Of a DNA stretch of 64,000 bases, positions 33,789-44,334 are shown one piece after another. Each line of letters starts with the position of its first letter. Position 1 is the first letter of the stretch. The stretch is from the NCBI GenBank assembly GCA_003210735.1, contig QCUM01000004.1, positions 20,375 to 84,374 of the forward strand, in the 5' to 3' direction. Source of the DNA: Synechococcus sp. AG-679-D13. GTDB lineage: Bacteria > Cyanobacteriota > Cyanobacteriia > PCC-6307 > Cyanobiaceae. Position numbers and translations under genes: made by a program. The notes beneath the pieces were generated by a model. The model searched no databases, was not told where the DNA came from, and was given only the letters and a program-made list of their open reading frames with translations.

Positions 33789-34940
33789 GTGGGTGACGAC
33801 GAGCCCAAGGGTCGCCAGCGATTGAAACTGTTGCTGGTGGCTGCACGACATCATCTTTCCGGACAAGACCTGCGCTCGGTTGTTCACTACCTCGAACGCG
33901 ATGACGTTGGATTTGAGGTAACTCTGCAGCTGGCGGATCCATCTCAGCAACCGGAACTGCTTGAGCTTCATCGCCTGGTGATCACCCCGGCTTTGATCAA
34001 ACTCTCACCAGCTCCCAAACAGGTTTTTGCTGGCAGCAACATCCTTCAGCAACTGAAAGGTTGGGTGCCCCGCTGGCAGCAGGACGGCGTGGTGAGCGGC
34101 CTGGGGCTGAGTCTCCGACCCACCGAACTGGATGGAAGTCGAACCCAGAAGGAATTGCAGCTGGAAGACCAGCTGTTGGTGTTGCGCCAGGAAAATGAGA
34201 CCCTGATCGACCGTATTCACGCGCAGGAAAGGCTGCTGCGGATGGTGGCCCACGAACTGCGCACCCCACTGACGGCCGCAGCCTTGGCCCTGCAGAGCCA
34301 GCAGCTCGGCCAGATCGACATGGACCGATTTCAGGACGTGCTGACACGCCGACTGGAAGAGATGGAGGCTCTTTCCAAAGATCTGCTGGAAGTCGGAACG
34401 ACCCGGTGGGAAACCCTGTTCAATCCGCAACGGCTGGATCTCGCCAGTGTTTCAGCGGAAGTCATCCTTGAACTGGAAAAGCTTTGGCTGGGCAGGAATG
34501 TTGAAATCCGAACGGACATTCCCAGCGATCTTCCCAAGGTGTTTGCGGACCAACGCCGGATGCGTCAGGTGCTGCTGAATCTTCTTGAAAATGCTTTGAA
34601 GTACACCGGTGAAGGTGGCCATATCACCCTGACGATGTTCCACCGCACCAGCCAATGGGTTGAAGTCAGCGTCTGCGACAGCGGCCCTGGCATTCCGGAG
34701 GGAGAGCAGCAGCGAATTTTCCTGGACAGGGTTCGTCTTCCCCAGACATCAAATCGAACCACGGGCTACGGCGTTGGCCTTGCTGTGTGTCGCCGGATCG
34801 TTGAAGTGCACGGCGGACGCATCTGGGTGACCTCCAAAGCGGATGAAGGCGCCTGCTTCACGCTGACCGTTCCAATCTGGCAAGGCCAAGGGCAGGAATG
34901 GGGGCAAGCAGCCTTGACGGAGGGCAAGGTTGAACCGTAA
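33789..34940 (+). CDS. sasA: Circadian adaptive-response sensory kinase SasA
   Basis: 383 residues. The N-terminal domain (about 12-97) is KaiB-like ([43 protein letters not shown]) and lets SasA sense KaiC. The histidine-kinase part follows: HisKA with His155 in [14 protein letters not shown]-box [10 protein letters not shown]-boxes [10 protein letters not shown] and [18 protein letters not shown]. SasA relays clock phase to the response regulator RpaA. GTG start at 33789. No kai genes are in this window. Confidence 0.93.
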   Translation: MGDDEPKGRQRLKLLLVAARHHLSGQDLRSVVHYLERDDVGFEVTLQLADPSQQPELLELHRLVITPALIKLSPAPKQVFAGSNILQQLKGWVPRWQQDGVVSGLGLSLRPTELDGSRTQKELQLEDQLLVLRQENETLIDRIHAQERLLRMVAHELRTPLTAAALALQSQQLGQIDMDRFQDVLTRRLEEMEALSKDLLEVGTTRWETLFNPQRLDLASVSAEVILELEKLWLGRNVEIRTDIPSDLPKVFADQRRMRQVLLNLLENALKYTGEGGHITLTMFHRTSQWVEVSVCDSGPGIPEGEQQRIFLDRVRLPQTSNRTTGYGVGLAVCRRIVEVHGGRIWVTSKADEGACFTLTVPIWQGQGQEWGQAALTEGKVEP

Positions 34941-34987
34941 CTTCGAATGGTGCTCGGGAGTACAAAATTCTTCTCGATCACGGCCTC

Positions 34988-35060
34988 GCCCCCATCGTCT
35001 AGAGGCCTAGGACACCTCCCTTTCACGGAGGCGACAGGGGTTCGAATCCCCTTGGGGGTA
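34988..35060 (+). tRNA. trnE-TTC: tRNA-Glu (anticodon TTC)
   Basis: A complete cloverleaf of 73 bases: acceptor GCCCCCA pairing with TGGGGGT (G1-U72 wobble, as in other cyanobacterial tRNA-Glu), D-arm, anticodon stem CCTCC/GGAGG with loop CTTTCAC giving anticodon TTC, and T-arm AGGGG TTCGAAT CCCCT, then A73. In cyanobacteria glutamyl-tRNA also feeds tetrapyrrole synthesis. No CCA is encoded. Confidence 0.97.
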
Positions 35061-35227
35061 TGTATTTTTTGCTTTCACAGCTGAAATATTGATTTGCTCT
35101 AATAACTAAACCTCTTCTTGAGTTGTTTGAGCCAATTCAAACCACAAAACCATCTTCATTGCAACAGAATTTACCTATTAATAACAACCAAAAGAGAAAC
35201 CCTCGATGTTGATTTGTTCTGAGCAAT

Positions 35228-35776
35228 TCAGGATTTGAATCGCCTTCGAGCTTCTGCTTCAACTGCTCGCAGGTTGCTGCTCAAATCATCCCGAAGCCGC
35301 TCCTCGATCAAACCGATGGGCATGCCCAGGCATCCCTGCACCGTGAGCTCGTACAGCAGCGAAGAACCATCGGGAAGATCCCGAATCTGCCAGGAACCTT
35401 CAAAACGTCGAAAATCACCCTTCAGCATTGAAAAACGCAGCACCCCGTCGGGGCGAAACTCATTGAGCTCAAGCAAAACCTGAGCGGAGAAACGAAGACC
35501 CAGTAACTTCTGGCTCCCCTCTTGCTGCAAACGAACCGTTTCACCCTCTCGATGCACCAACTCGCTGGAGGTGAGGTTGGGGATGAACTGATCGAGATGC
35601 TCGTAATCCGTCAGGACCTCCCAGAGGAGGGTCGATGGAATCTCACTACGCAGTTGTGCTGCCAGACGTCTTGTCCCCGAGGGCAGGCGCTCCATGGTCT
35701 GCTGGATCGCCTCGCCCTTTTCGAGGGAACCTGCAGAACGAAGTCCGCTTGAAAACAACGCCTGGGAAGGAGTCAA
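35228..35776 (-). CDS. SRPBCC/START-like (cyclase/dehydrase) family protein
   Basis: Up to 182 residues. The fold is a polyketide-cyclase/START type: helix-grip pattern with SEIPSTLLWEVLTDYEHLDQFIPNL, then strands VRLQQEGSQKLLGLRFSAQVLLEL and RFSMLKGDFRRFEGSWQI, and a long C-terminal helix (LRDDLSSNLRAVEAEARRRF). Such proteins bind lipids or hydrophobic ligands; cyanobacterial members are uncharacterised. TTG at 35776 gives the longest form; ATG at 35692 is another possible start. Confidence 0.78.
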   Translation of the reverse strand: MTPSQALFSSGLRSAGSLEKGEAIQQTMERLPSGTRRLAAQLRSEIPSTLLWEVLTDYEHLDQFIPNLTSSELVHREGETVRLQQEGSQKLLGLRFSAQVLLELNEFRPDGVLRFSMLKGDFRRFEGSWQIRDLPDGSSLLYELTVQGCLGMPIGLIEERLRDDLSSNLRAVEAEARRRFKS

Positions 35777-35890
35777 AAGGCCTGCACAAACCCTGAATTC
35801 ATGGATCGATTTTAAGGGAGATGTCCAGAAGATCCGGCCAGTGTGGAGAACAACAACCGAATCCAGCTGAAACGTTGACCACTCTTATAG

Positions 35891-37096
<1,206 letters not shown>

Positions 37097-37124
37097 TTCA
37101 GGTCAGCAGGTTGACTTTCGAACG

Positions 37125-37153
37125 ACCCACCCCAGCGGGGTGGGTTTTTTATT
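37125..37153 (+). terminator. Rho-independent terminator of petH
   Basis: ACCCACCCC AGC GGGGTGGGT forms a perfect 9-base stem with a 3-base loop and is followed by TTTTT ATT. It lies 29 bases after the petH stop and separates petH from zwf. Confidence 0.92.
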
Positions 37154-37244
37154 GGTTGAAGACAAATCAGATGGCAAATCCAGACAGAAGTGATGGGAGC
37201 ACGGCCCGATCAGCCTTCCGTGCCTAAACCAACGTCAGACACCA

Positions 37245-38777
37245 ATGAGCGCCATGCTCGCCACCGCCACCAACCCCCTGCGGGTCGGACTGCGCCAGGA
37301 GCGCGTCATCGCGCCCCAATGTTTGGTGATCTTCGGGGCCAGCGGTGATCTCACCCACCGCAAGCTCGTGCCGGCACTGTTCGAGCTGTTCCGGCAGCGT
37401 CGCTTGCCCAGTGAATTCGCCGTTCTGGGCTGCGCCCGCCGCCCCTGGAGCGATGAGGAGTTCCGCGGAAAGATGGGTGATGCGCTGGCCAAGCGCATCG
37501 AGGAAGATCCCCAGGCCTGGGAGCAGTTCGTCGGCAAGCTGTTTTATGAGCCGGTCGACCTTCAGCAACCCGATCATGTTGTTCGCCTTGGGGAGAGGCT
37601 TGAAAGGATCGATGAACAGTGCTCAACCCATGGCAACCGCACTTTTTACCTGTCGGTTTCTCCGAAGTTCTATGCCGGAGGTTGCCGCTCTCTTGCCGAT
37701 GCGGGCCTGCTGAAAGATCCCAAACGCAGTCGGGTGGTGATCGAAAAACCCTTTGGACGCGACTACGGCAGCGCCCAGGCACTTAACCGTGTGGTTCAAA
37801 CCTGCGGCCAGGAAAACCAGATCTTCCGGATTGACCATTACCTGGGCAAGGAAACGGTCCAGAACATCATGGTGCTGCGGTTCGCCAACACGATTTTCGA
37901 ACCGATCTGGAACCGCAACTACATCTCCAGCGTGCAGATCACCGCGGCCGAGACCGTCGGTGTTGAGGAGCGTGCTGGCTACTACGAAACCTCCGGTGCC
38001 CTGAGGGACATGGTGCAAAACCATCTCACCCAGATGCTGGCGATCACTGCGATGGAACCTCCGGGCCGGTTCGATCCGGAGGCCATCCGCAACGAGAAAG
38101 CGAAAGTGCTGCAGGCCACCCGACTGGCTGATGAACTGGAACCCTGGAACTGCTGCATCCGCGGCCAGTACGGCCCTGGAGGAAGCAACGAAAGTCCGTT
38201 GTCGGGGTACAGACAGGAGCCCGGTGTTGACCCGAACAGCACCACCGAGACCTACGTGGCGATGAAATTGTTCATCGACAACTGGCGCTGGCAGGGCGTG
38301 CCTTTTTATGTACGCACGGGCAAACGTCTCGCCAAACGCCTCAGCGAAGTGGTGCTCACCTTCCGTGAGGCGCCCGTCCACCTGTTTGATGCGGCAGCGG
38401 GCGGGCCAACCGCCAATCAACTGATTCTGCGCATCCAGCCCGATGAGGGGGCCGAATTCCGCTTCGAAGTGAAGTCACCTGGGTCCGGCATGCGCAGCCG
38501 ACCGATCGACATGGAGTTCTCGTATGACGACTCGTTCGGGGAACCCTCCGATGAGGGCTATGTCCGCCTTCTCGCCGACGCCATGCTCAGCGACCCCACC
38601 CTGTTCACCAGAAGCGACGAGGTGGAAGCGGCTTGGCGGCTCTACACCCCGCTCCTGGAGCTGATTGAAGACAGTCCCTGGCAACTCCCGGTTCACCCTT
38701 ATGAGTCGCGCACCTGGGGGCCGGCCGCCGCTGATGCGCTGTTGGCCCGTGACGGACTGCTGTGGCGCCGTCCCTGA
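37245..38777 (+). CDS. zwf: Glucose-6-phosphate 1-dehydrogenase
   Basis: 510 residues; first enzyme of the oxidative pentose phosphate pathway, the main night-time NADPH source in cyanobacteria. The NADP-binding VIFGASGDLTHRKLVPALFE, the active-site IDHYLGKETVQNI, and the substrate-binding EKPFGRD are complete. It is followed 45 bases later by opcA, its activator, on the same strand. Cyanobacterial Zwf is redox-regulated through thioredoxin and OpcA. Confidence 0.97.
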   Translation: MSAMLATATNPLRVGLRQERVIAPQCLVIFGASGDLTHRKLVPALFELFRQRRLPSEFAVLGCARRPWSDEEFRGKMGDALAKRIEEDPQAWEQFVGKLFYEPVDLQQPDHVVRLGERLERIDEQCSTHGNRTFYLSVSPKFYAGGCRSLADAGLLKDPKRSRVVIEKPFGRDYGSAQALNRVVQTCGQENQIFRIDHYLGKETVQNIMVLRFANTIFEPIWNRNYISSVQITAAETVGVEERAGYYETSGALRDMVQNHLTQMLAITAMEPPGRFDPEAIRNEKAKVLQATRLADELEPWNCCIRGQYGPGGSNESPLSGYRQEPGVDPNSTTETYVAMKLFIDNWRWQGVPFYVRTGKRLAKRLSEVVLTFREAPVHLFDAAAGGPTANQLILRIQPDEGAEFRFEVKSPGSGMRSRPIDMEFSYDDSFGEPSDEGYVRLLADAMLSDPTLFTRSDEVEAAWRLYTPLLELIEDSPWQLPVHPYESRTWGPAAADALLARDGLLWRRP

Positions 38778-38822
38778 CTTCCTGTTTTTCAAGCCACGTC
38801 GTTGTCCCAATCCGTCTGATCC

Positions 38823-40109
38823 ATGTCTCCGCAGCTCACCCTCCAGACCCCCCTGGAACTGGCTCCCGCTGACGTTCCCACCTATCTCGAGCAGCTCTGG
38901 TCACCCGAACAACAAGGCAGCACTGGTACAGGTGCCAACACCTTCTGCCTGCTGATCTGGCAACCCGCCTGGGCGGAACAGCACCTGATCCGCACCGGGC
39001 GACTGAATGGACCGATCACCGGCCAGCAGTCCGATCAACTGGTGGCCGCCGGCCAGCAGGCGATGATCGATGCAGACCTGCCAAGTGGCACGCCTCCACT
39101 GGCGGAGGCCGTGGTCAGTGCCGTGGCTGGATGGGATGGCATCAACCCAAGCGAAGATCTGCGCGGCCAGTACATCGACCCAGCCCTGAGTGCGCTTCAA
39201 CCCCGTCGGCTGATCACGCTGGCCCCAACGATCGAGGCTGATCATTCATTGGAAACCCTCGTCGCGGCGTACTGCCCGCTGCCAGAGGAAGGGGGTGGCA
39301 CAACAGCCTGCGGCGATGTGGTGGTGCTGCGCGGCAGCCAGAACGCCCTTGAAGAGGGCCTGGCCATTCTTCAGCCCCTGCTGCCGGCAAGGATGCCGGC
39401 CTGGGTGTGGTGGAACGGCTCCCTCGATGAAGCTCCGGATCTTCTGGACCAGCTGGCTGGAACACCACGGCGACTGATCCTCGACAGCGCCGTCGGCACC
39501 CCACGCCAGTGCCTCGATCTGCTGCGAACCCGTGTGCAATCAGGGCAGGCGGTCAATGACTTGAACTGGCTGCGACTGAGCAACTGGCGCGAAACACTGG
39601 CGATGGTGTTTGACCCTCCACAACGCCGGGAGGCTCTGAACCACATCACCCAGATGGAGATTGATGTTGAAAGCAATCACCCCGCCCAAGGACTGCTGTT
39701 AGCGGCCTGGATCGCGGATCGACTGGGTTGGAAACTCATCAGCAGCGACAGCGACGACGAGGCCATCAACGCCCGGTTCACGCGTGGTGATGGTGTGGAG
39801 GTGCGCTTTCAGTTGATGTCTGTGCCCGTGGGTCAGCCCAGCGTGCATCCTGGCCAGATGGTGGGATTGCGTCTGATCTGCAAACCCGACAGCAGCCCGG
39901 GAGTATGCGTGATCCTATGCACGGAATCAGGTGGCTGCATGCGGCTCGAGAGTGGCGGCATGGCCGACCTTGAACTCCACGAGGAGATCGTTCCCGTGCA
40001 GAACAGAACTCCTGAAATGGATGTCGCCCGCCTGCTGGGTGGCGGACACGACACCACCAACCCGCTCCTGGCGTCAGCGGCGCCTCTGGCTGCCAGCCTG
40101 CTGCCCTGA
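38823..40109 (+). CDS. opcA: Glucose-6-phosphate dehydrogenase assembly/activator protein OpcA
   Basis: 428 residues. OpcA promotes oligomerisation and activity of Zwf. Family markers include ANTFCLLIWQPAWAEQHLI near the N-terminus, PRRLITLAPTIEADHSLETLVAAYCPLPEEGG in the middle, and the WNGSLDEAPDLLDQL and DLNWLRLSNWRETLAMVFDPP stretches. It is directly downstream of zwf and just upstream of cobB, with 20 bases between opcA and cobB. ATG start is clear. Confidence 0.94.
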   Translation: MSPQLTLQTPLELAPADVPTYLEQLWSPEQQGSTGTGANTFCLLIWQPAWAEQHLIRTGRLNGPITGQQSDQLVAAGQQAMIDADLPSGTPPLAEAVVSAVAGWDGINPSEDLRGQYIDPALSALQPRRLITLAPTIEADHSLETLVAAYCPLPEEGGGTTACGDVVVLRGSQNALEEGLAILQPLLPARMPAWVWWNGSLDEAPDLLDQLAGTPRRLILDSAVGTPRQCLDLLRTRVQSGQAVNDLNWLRLSNWRETLAMVFDPPQRREALNHITQMEIDVESNHPAQGLLLAAWIADRLGWKLISSDSDDEAINARFTRGDGVEVRFQLMSVPVGQPSVHPGQMVGLRLICKPDSSPGVCVILCTESGGCMRLESGGMADLELHEEIVPVQNRTPEMDVARLLGGGHDTTNPLLASAAPLAASLLP

Positions 40110-40129
40110 AGATCTTGCACGACTGAGCC

Positions 40130-41503
40130 ATGGCCGTTGTGATCGCTGCACCGGCCAGCGGCAGTGGCAAGACCCTGCTCAGCCTGGTGCTGCTCGCCTG
40201 GGCCCGCTCCCAGGGACTCTCGATCCAGCCCTTCAAGGTGGGGCCGGACTACCTCGATCCTCAGTTGCTGAGTGCAACCGCTGATCGCCCCTGCCGCAAC
40301 CTCGACCTGAGCCTCTGCGGCGAGTCCTGGGTGCAGCGTGCCTTCCAGGGCTATGGGGGTGAAGCGGAGCTCACGCTCGTTGAAGGGGTGATGGGTCTGT
40401 TTGATGGTATTGGCTGCAGCCAGGACGGCAGCACCGCCGCGGTGGCTCACCAGCTCGACCTGCCCGTTGTTCTGGTCGTGGATGCCGGTGGTCAGGCGGC
40501 ATCGCTGGCGGCTGTGGTGAAGGGGTTCCGTGATCACGATCCAGGGCTGCGGATTGCCGGTGTCGTGCTCAACCGCGTCAGCTCCGAGCGGCACCACGAA
40601 CTGCTCAGCGCTGTGCTGGCTTCAATCGAGATGCCGCTGCTGGGATGCCTGCCACGGAATGATGCGCTGGATCTACCCAGCCGTCATCTGGGCCTGGCGC
40701 CCGTTCATGAGCTCAATAGACAGGCCATCCGGCAAGAGCAATGGGCCCGGCTTGCCGAACAACATCTGGATCTTGAGACGTTTCATTCTCTGCTGAAGGC
40801 CCCGGTGGCCGGCGACGACCCCCTGGCCGCCATCCCACCGGCCACAAGAGTTGAGCTTCCGGTGGCGGTGGCCTCCGATGAAGCCTTCCATTTCCGCTAT
40901 CCCGAGACGGAAGAGCTGTTGCAGCGTCTGGGGATGCCTGTGCTGCGCTGGAGCCCGCTCGCCGATGAACCGCTACCGATGGAAGCCCGTGGCGTGATCA
41001 TCCCCGGTGGCTTTCCGGAACAGCACGCAGCCCGGCTCAGCAGTTGCAAACGCAGCCTGCAAAATCTGGTGGACTGGGCAGATCAACGACCGATCTATGC
41101 CGAATGCGGCGGAATGTTGATGCTGGGGGAATCGCTGACGGACCTGGAGGGCCAGCAGCACGCGATGGCTGGTCTTCTGCCGTTTCAGGCCAGTCGAGGG
41201 CAACTGCAAGTGGGTTACCGACAGCTGACACCACGGCGAGACGGCCTGTTGGTGCGCCGCGGAGAACAACTTCGGGGGCATGAATTCCACCGCTGGACGC
41301 TGCATCACCGCAGAAATCCGCAGGATGCCTCCGTGCTGTGGGACGTCGAGGGGTGGCGACGCGACAGGGAATCTGAGGGATGGGGAACACGCACGATTCA
41401 CGCCAGTTGGGTTCATCTGCACTGGGCCAGCTCCACGACGATCTGCTCTCGATGGCGCAATGCGCTGTCCGCAGGACCAAAACCTCGCCCCAAAATGTTG
41501 TGA
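40130..41503 (+). CDS. cobB: Cobyrinate a,c-diamide synthase
   Basis: 457 residues. ATP-dependent amidation of the corrin ring a- and c-side chains in cobalamin (pseudocobalamin) synthesis. The P-loop APASGSGKTLLSLVLL, FKVGPDYLDPQLL, EGVMGLFDG and, in the C-terminal glutaminase domain, YAECGGMLMLGESL with the nucleophilic Cys, plus the His in GHEFHRWTL. The last 55 residues also occur, diverged, about 0.5 kb downstream (see the cobB-tail fragment), so this 3' end may have been replaced or duplicated. Confidence 0.94.
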   Translation: MAVVIAAPASGSGKTLLSLVLLAWARSQGLSIQPFKVGPDYLDPQLLSATADRPCRNLDLSLCGESWVQRAFQGYGGEAELTLVEGVMGLFDGIGCSQDGSTAAVAHQLDLPVVLVVDAGGQAASLAAVVKGFRDHDPGLRIAGVVLNRVSSERHHELLSAVLASIEMPLLGCLPRNDALDLPSRHLGLAPVHELNRQAIRQEQWARLAEQHLDLETFHSLLKAPVAGDDPLAAIPPATRVELPVAVASDEAFHFRYPETEELLQRLGMPVLRWSPLADEPLPMEARGVIIPGGFPEQHAARLSSCKRSLQNLVDWADQRPIYAECGGMLMLGESLTDLEGQQHAMAGLLPFQASRGQLQVGYRQLTPRRDGLLVRRGEQLRGHEFHRWTLHHRRNPQDASVLWDVEGWRRDRESEGWGTRTIHASWVHLHWASSTTICSRWRNALSAGPKPRPKML

Positions 41504-41789
41504 GCTCTGCTCGCGGAATAAAACCCCTACCCAAACAGCGCTTGGGGGAAGCATTGATACAGAACGCAAGTATCTATTGATTGAGGATATTGATTTCATT
41601 CGATTTTTTGGCGCCTCAATAAAACATTAAAAACAGATCAACTCGGCAAGGCCGAGTTTTGCTTCAACCGCTTTATTCTTTGATCGATTGCCAATGATTC
41701 ACCGTAAATTCATCTACAAACAAATGCCTTGCGCGAACCTCTGGAATTTTCTTTTTGCAGAGACTTCTTGACACAAAAAATATAGATAA
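41504..41789. other. AT-rich spacer between cobB and its duplicated tail
   Basis: About 290 bases, AT-rich in its second half. It contains the hairpin at 41640-41662 and no supportable gene. It separates the intact cobB 3' end from the second copy, as if inserted between them. Confidence 0.45.
41640..41662 (+). terminator. Hairpin, probable terminator downstream of cobB
   Basis: AACTCGGC AAG GCCGAGTT followed by TTGCTT: an 8-base perfect stem with a 3-base loop and a weak T run. It lies 137 bases after the cobB stop inside the AT-rich gap before the cobB-tail fragment. Confidence 0.65.
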
Positions 41790-42054
41790 GCCACCGCTAA
41801 CGAAACACCAATCTCCACCCTCGGACGGATGCACGCTGTGGGAGATTGGCCGCAGGCGACGCGACAGGGAGCCGGAGGAATGGGGCACGCGGACGATTCA
41901 CGCCGGCTGGGCTCACCTGCACTGGGTCGGCTCTTTGACGATCTACTCCCGATGGCGCGCCGCTCGCGAAGCCGGGCCGAAACCATTGCCCGACGGTTCA
42001 TCACCCGACCGCAACCCTCCAGGGTTCAGCCTTTTGTGGAACGCTGGCGCCTGA
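41790..42054 (+). pseudogene. Second, diverged copy of the cobB 3' end (gene fragment)
   Basis: The plus frame ending at 42054 encodes LWEIGRRRRDREPEEWGTRT-IHAGWAHLHW..., which aligns with the last 55 residues of the intact CobB 0.5 kb upstream. By hand I count 35 identities in 54 ungapped positions, with shared WGTRTIHA, HLHW, SRWR and AGPKP. No start codon of its own makes sense. It continues past the match (DGSSPDRNPPGFSLLWNAGA) and overlaps the acyP start, as an ancestral cobB end would. Best read as a remnant of an older cobB tail. Confidence 0.8.
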
Positions 42055-42305
42055 TCATTCAGGGGCACGTTCAGGGCGTGGGCTTTCGATCGGCCTGCAG
42101 TCGCCGAGCCCTCGATCTCGGCGTCAAGGGATGGGTTCGCAACCTGAGGGACGGCAGCGTGGAAGTGGAGGTGGAAGGACCCCCCCTTGCAATCGCAGAG
42201 CTGCGCGCCTGGTGCGAGCAAGGCCCTCCAGGGGCTCAGGTCCACAGCATTCGCCCGAGTCAGATGCCGGCAACCGGCAATGACTGGTTTGAGGTGCGTT
42301 ACTGA
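42036..42305 (+). CDS. acyP: Acylphosphatase
   Basis: 89 residues from GTG at 42036. Hydrolyses acyl phosphates such as 1,3-bisphosphoglycerate and carbamoyl phosphate. The signature GHVQGVGFRSACSRRAL (catalytic Arg) and GVKGWVRNLRDGSVEVEVEG (catalytic Asn) is complete. The frame extends upstream through the cobB-tail fragment but that part is antiregister to acyP and not family-like. The start overlaps the 3' end of the cobB-tail fragment by 19 bases. Confidence 0.88.
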   Translation: MERWRLIIQGHVQGVGFRSACSRRALDLGVKGWVRNLRDGSVEVEVEGPPLAIAELRAWCEQGPPGAQVHSIRPSQMPATGNDWFEVRY

Positions 42306-42390
42306 AACAGTGATCTGAAGAGATCACAAACTGAGGACAACAGCGACAACCTGCTGGCTACGGCAAGGGGGATGCTTCTGCTGTGCAGCG

Positions 42391-42744
42391 ATGCTTCGTC
42401 TCGGCCTGGTCCTCTCCATCGTGACGCTCCCCCTGATCGGGATGGAGGTGATCAATGCGCGACAACAGGAACCTCTGAATGTATTTCAGTCCGCAGAAGA
42501 TGCCGTGTTGGCCTGCAGGATCTGGCAAGAAGCGGAAGGAACCTTCACCGCACGCAGCTCCACTGCAATCGTTCAGTCGTCACTGCGCAGCTGCGAAGCT
42601 GATTTGGATCATCCTGTGATTCTCGGGCGACGCTTCAGCGTGGTGGCCGGTATCCAATACAACCGCCCCATCGGCAGCCTGCATCGATCCATTGCACAGA
42701 GGTTTCCCTATCTGGTCCATCGACAGCACACTGAGATGCACTGA
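42391..42744 (+). CDS. Hypothetical protein with N-terminal membrane/signal segment
   Basis: 117 residues from ATG at 42391. A short hydrophobic N-terminus (LRLGLVLSIVTLPLIGMEVI) is either a signal peptide or an anchor. The rest is polar with two Cys (VLACRIWQEAEG; SLRSCEADLDHP). Family not recognised. It lies between acyP and a tiny membrane ORF on the same strand. Confidence 0.55.
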   Translation: MLRLGLVLSIVTLPLIGMEVINARQQEPLNVFQSAEDAVLACRIWQEAEGTFTARSSTAIVQSSLRSCEADLDHPVILGRRFSVVAGIQYNRPIGSLHRSIAQRFPYLVHRQHTEMH

Positions 42745-42752
42745 CCACGGCC

Positions 42753-42866
42753 ATGGACCCCAAAGCGTTGTTGAACACCCGCGACAAGGCGTTCTGGAGA
42801 GCTGTTCTCGGTGTGGTGAGCCTGGGAGTCAGCATTGGACTGGCGGCGTTGATCCTTCGCCTCTGA
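42753..42866 (+). CDS. Tiny membrane protein
   Basis: 37 residues from ATG at 42753 (MDPKALLNTRDKAFWRAVLG then VVSLGVSIGLAALILRL). One polar amphipathic segment and one membrane helix. It starts 8 bases after the preceding stop, which supports coupling. It lies 16 bases from the convergent helicase gene. Family unknown; coding looks real from its composition. Confidence 0.5.
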   Translation: MDPKALLNTRDKAFWRAVLGVVSLGVSIGLAALILRL

Positions 42867-42882
42867 GCAACACAGGCAGAGC

Positions 42883-44334
42883 TCAGCGCCCTTGGATGGA
42901 TGCAGCGAACTCCCGCCGCCATGCCTCAGCGACGGAAGCAGATGCGCTCCCACCGATCATCCAGACCCCTGTTCTGGCTCGGGATACCGCCACATAGCTG
43001 AGTTGCTGCCGGATGGATGGATCGGAGCGGAACACGTCGGGAGCCACAAACACCTCCCCAAAGCTGCTGCCCTGACTGCGATGAACGGTGAGCACCGCCG
43101 CAGGGCCAAGCGAAGCGAAAGCATCGCGAATCAGGAAATACTGGCGCCAGATCGCCCGGCCACCCTTTTTACCTGCGTCACGAGCCTGCTGACGCAAGCG
43201 CTGCATCACGTCATCCAACTGCCGACGGGCCTCACTTCCAACAGGCGGCTGCAGGCGCAACGTCAACTCCAGCTCACCGGACGAGACCTGTGCCGAAAGA
43301 GTCTCGATCACAGGAACGAAGCCATCAGCTGATGACAACCCGAAATCGACCAGATCACACGACTCAGGCTTCACATCACGCACCACCACCTCGCGGTTGG
43401 ACCCCAGAACCATGTCGGGCTCCTCACCTGTTTCCTCACCATCTCGAGAGGCTGGGGCCATCACAGCGGTGCGACTGATCAATACCTCTCCAGGCAACAC
43501 AGGCATCTGATCCGCCATCTCGCCGTGAATCGCCCTTCGGGCGTGGGGCACGAGGCGATCAAGGCTGCGATTTGTGTAGCAAACAATCCTGGCTGCATCA
43601 GGATTGTCCTGCTGCGCCGCCTCCTTCAATGCGCGGCGAGCCTGATCAAGCCAATCCTTCTGGGGCAGGCATCGAACCTGCCCCTGGGCATCGCGAATCG
43701 GTGGCAGAGATGGTGGGTTCTGACAGGGGAGCCCCCCATCCCGCAGTCGGCTGGCGAGCTGAAGCACCGGGCCCTGGTGACGCACCACCTCGGTGAGGGT
43801 GGCAGAACTGGCCCGCTGCAGAGCGAATACCGGACTGCTGTCCTCCCCCACCGGTGGCAGCTGAGCTGGATCTCCAACAAACACCAGTCGCGTCTTGAAC
43901 GGATGAGCACATTGCAGGGCAATGCCCAGCAGGGTGCTGTCGACCATCGAAGCCTCATCGATCAGAACAAGACCCAGGTTCTCCAGTGCCATGGCCGTCT
44001 GCTCCGTGGGCTCACACAGTTCTGCCTCCGCAGAGCGCTTGAGCTTCAGCCGCAACAGCCGATGAATGGTTGAGGGATACCAGGTGGGCTGCAGACCTTC
44101 CAGATCAAGCGCCTGGCGCAAGACCCCAACCGCCTTGTGCGTGGGAGCAACCACGGTCCAACACAATCCTGCCTCCTCCACCAGCCGCAACAGGCGCATC
44201 GACAAAAAGGTTTTTCCGCTGCCGGCGAAGCCGCTCAGAACAAAAGGCGTGCCATCGCTGGGACTTTTCAGCCAAGCCGCAAACCCCTCGGCAGCAGCAT
44301 GCTGATCAGCGGTGAGATCGTCTGAATTAGCCAC
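42883..44334 (-). CDS. RecD-like superfamily 1 DNA helicase
   Basis: 483 residues from GTG at 44334 (the frame reaches 44391 with a weak start). Motif I FVLSGFAGSGKTFL, motif Ia APTHKAVGVLR, motif II LVLIDEASMVD, motif III FVGDPAQLPPVGED, and the late motifs VLTVHRSQGSSFGEVFVA and LSYVAVSRAR identify an SF1B helicase of the RecD2/Dda type. It lacks the long N-terminal domain of RecD2, so it is a compact, Dda-like form. Role in repair or replication restart is inference. Confidence 0.85.
   Translation of the reverse strand: MANSDDLTADQHAAAEGFAAWLKSPSDGTPFVLSGFAGSGKTFLSMRLLRLVEEAGLCWTVVAPTHKAVGVLRQALDLEGLQPTWYPSTIHRLLRLKLKRSAEAELCEPTEQTAMALENLGLVLIDEASMVDSTLLGIALQCAHPFKTRLVFVGDPAQLPPVGEDSSPVFALQRASSATLTEVVRHQGPVLQLASRLRDGGLPCQNPPSLPPIRDAQGQVRCLPQKDWLDQARRALKEAAQQDNPDAARIVCYTNRSLDRLVPHARRAIHGEMADQMPVLPGEVLISRTAVMAPASRDGEETGEEPDMVLGSNREVVVRDVKPESCDLVDFGLSSADGFVPVIETLSAQVSSGELELTLRLQPPVGSEARRQLDDVMQRLRQQARDAGKKGGRAIWRQYFLIRDAFASLGPAAVLTVHRSQGSSFGEVFVAPDVFRSDPSIRQQLSYVAVSRARTGVWMIGGSASASVAEAWRREFAASIQGR

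Noticed and set aside
41280..41630. Plus-strand frame overlapping the cobB 3' end
   Set aside because: Out-of-frame reading of cobB continuing into AT-rich spacer; no domain.
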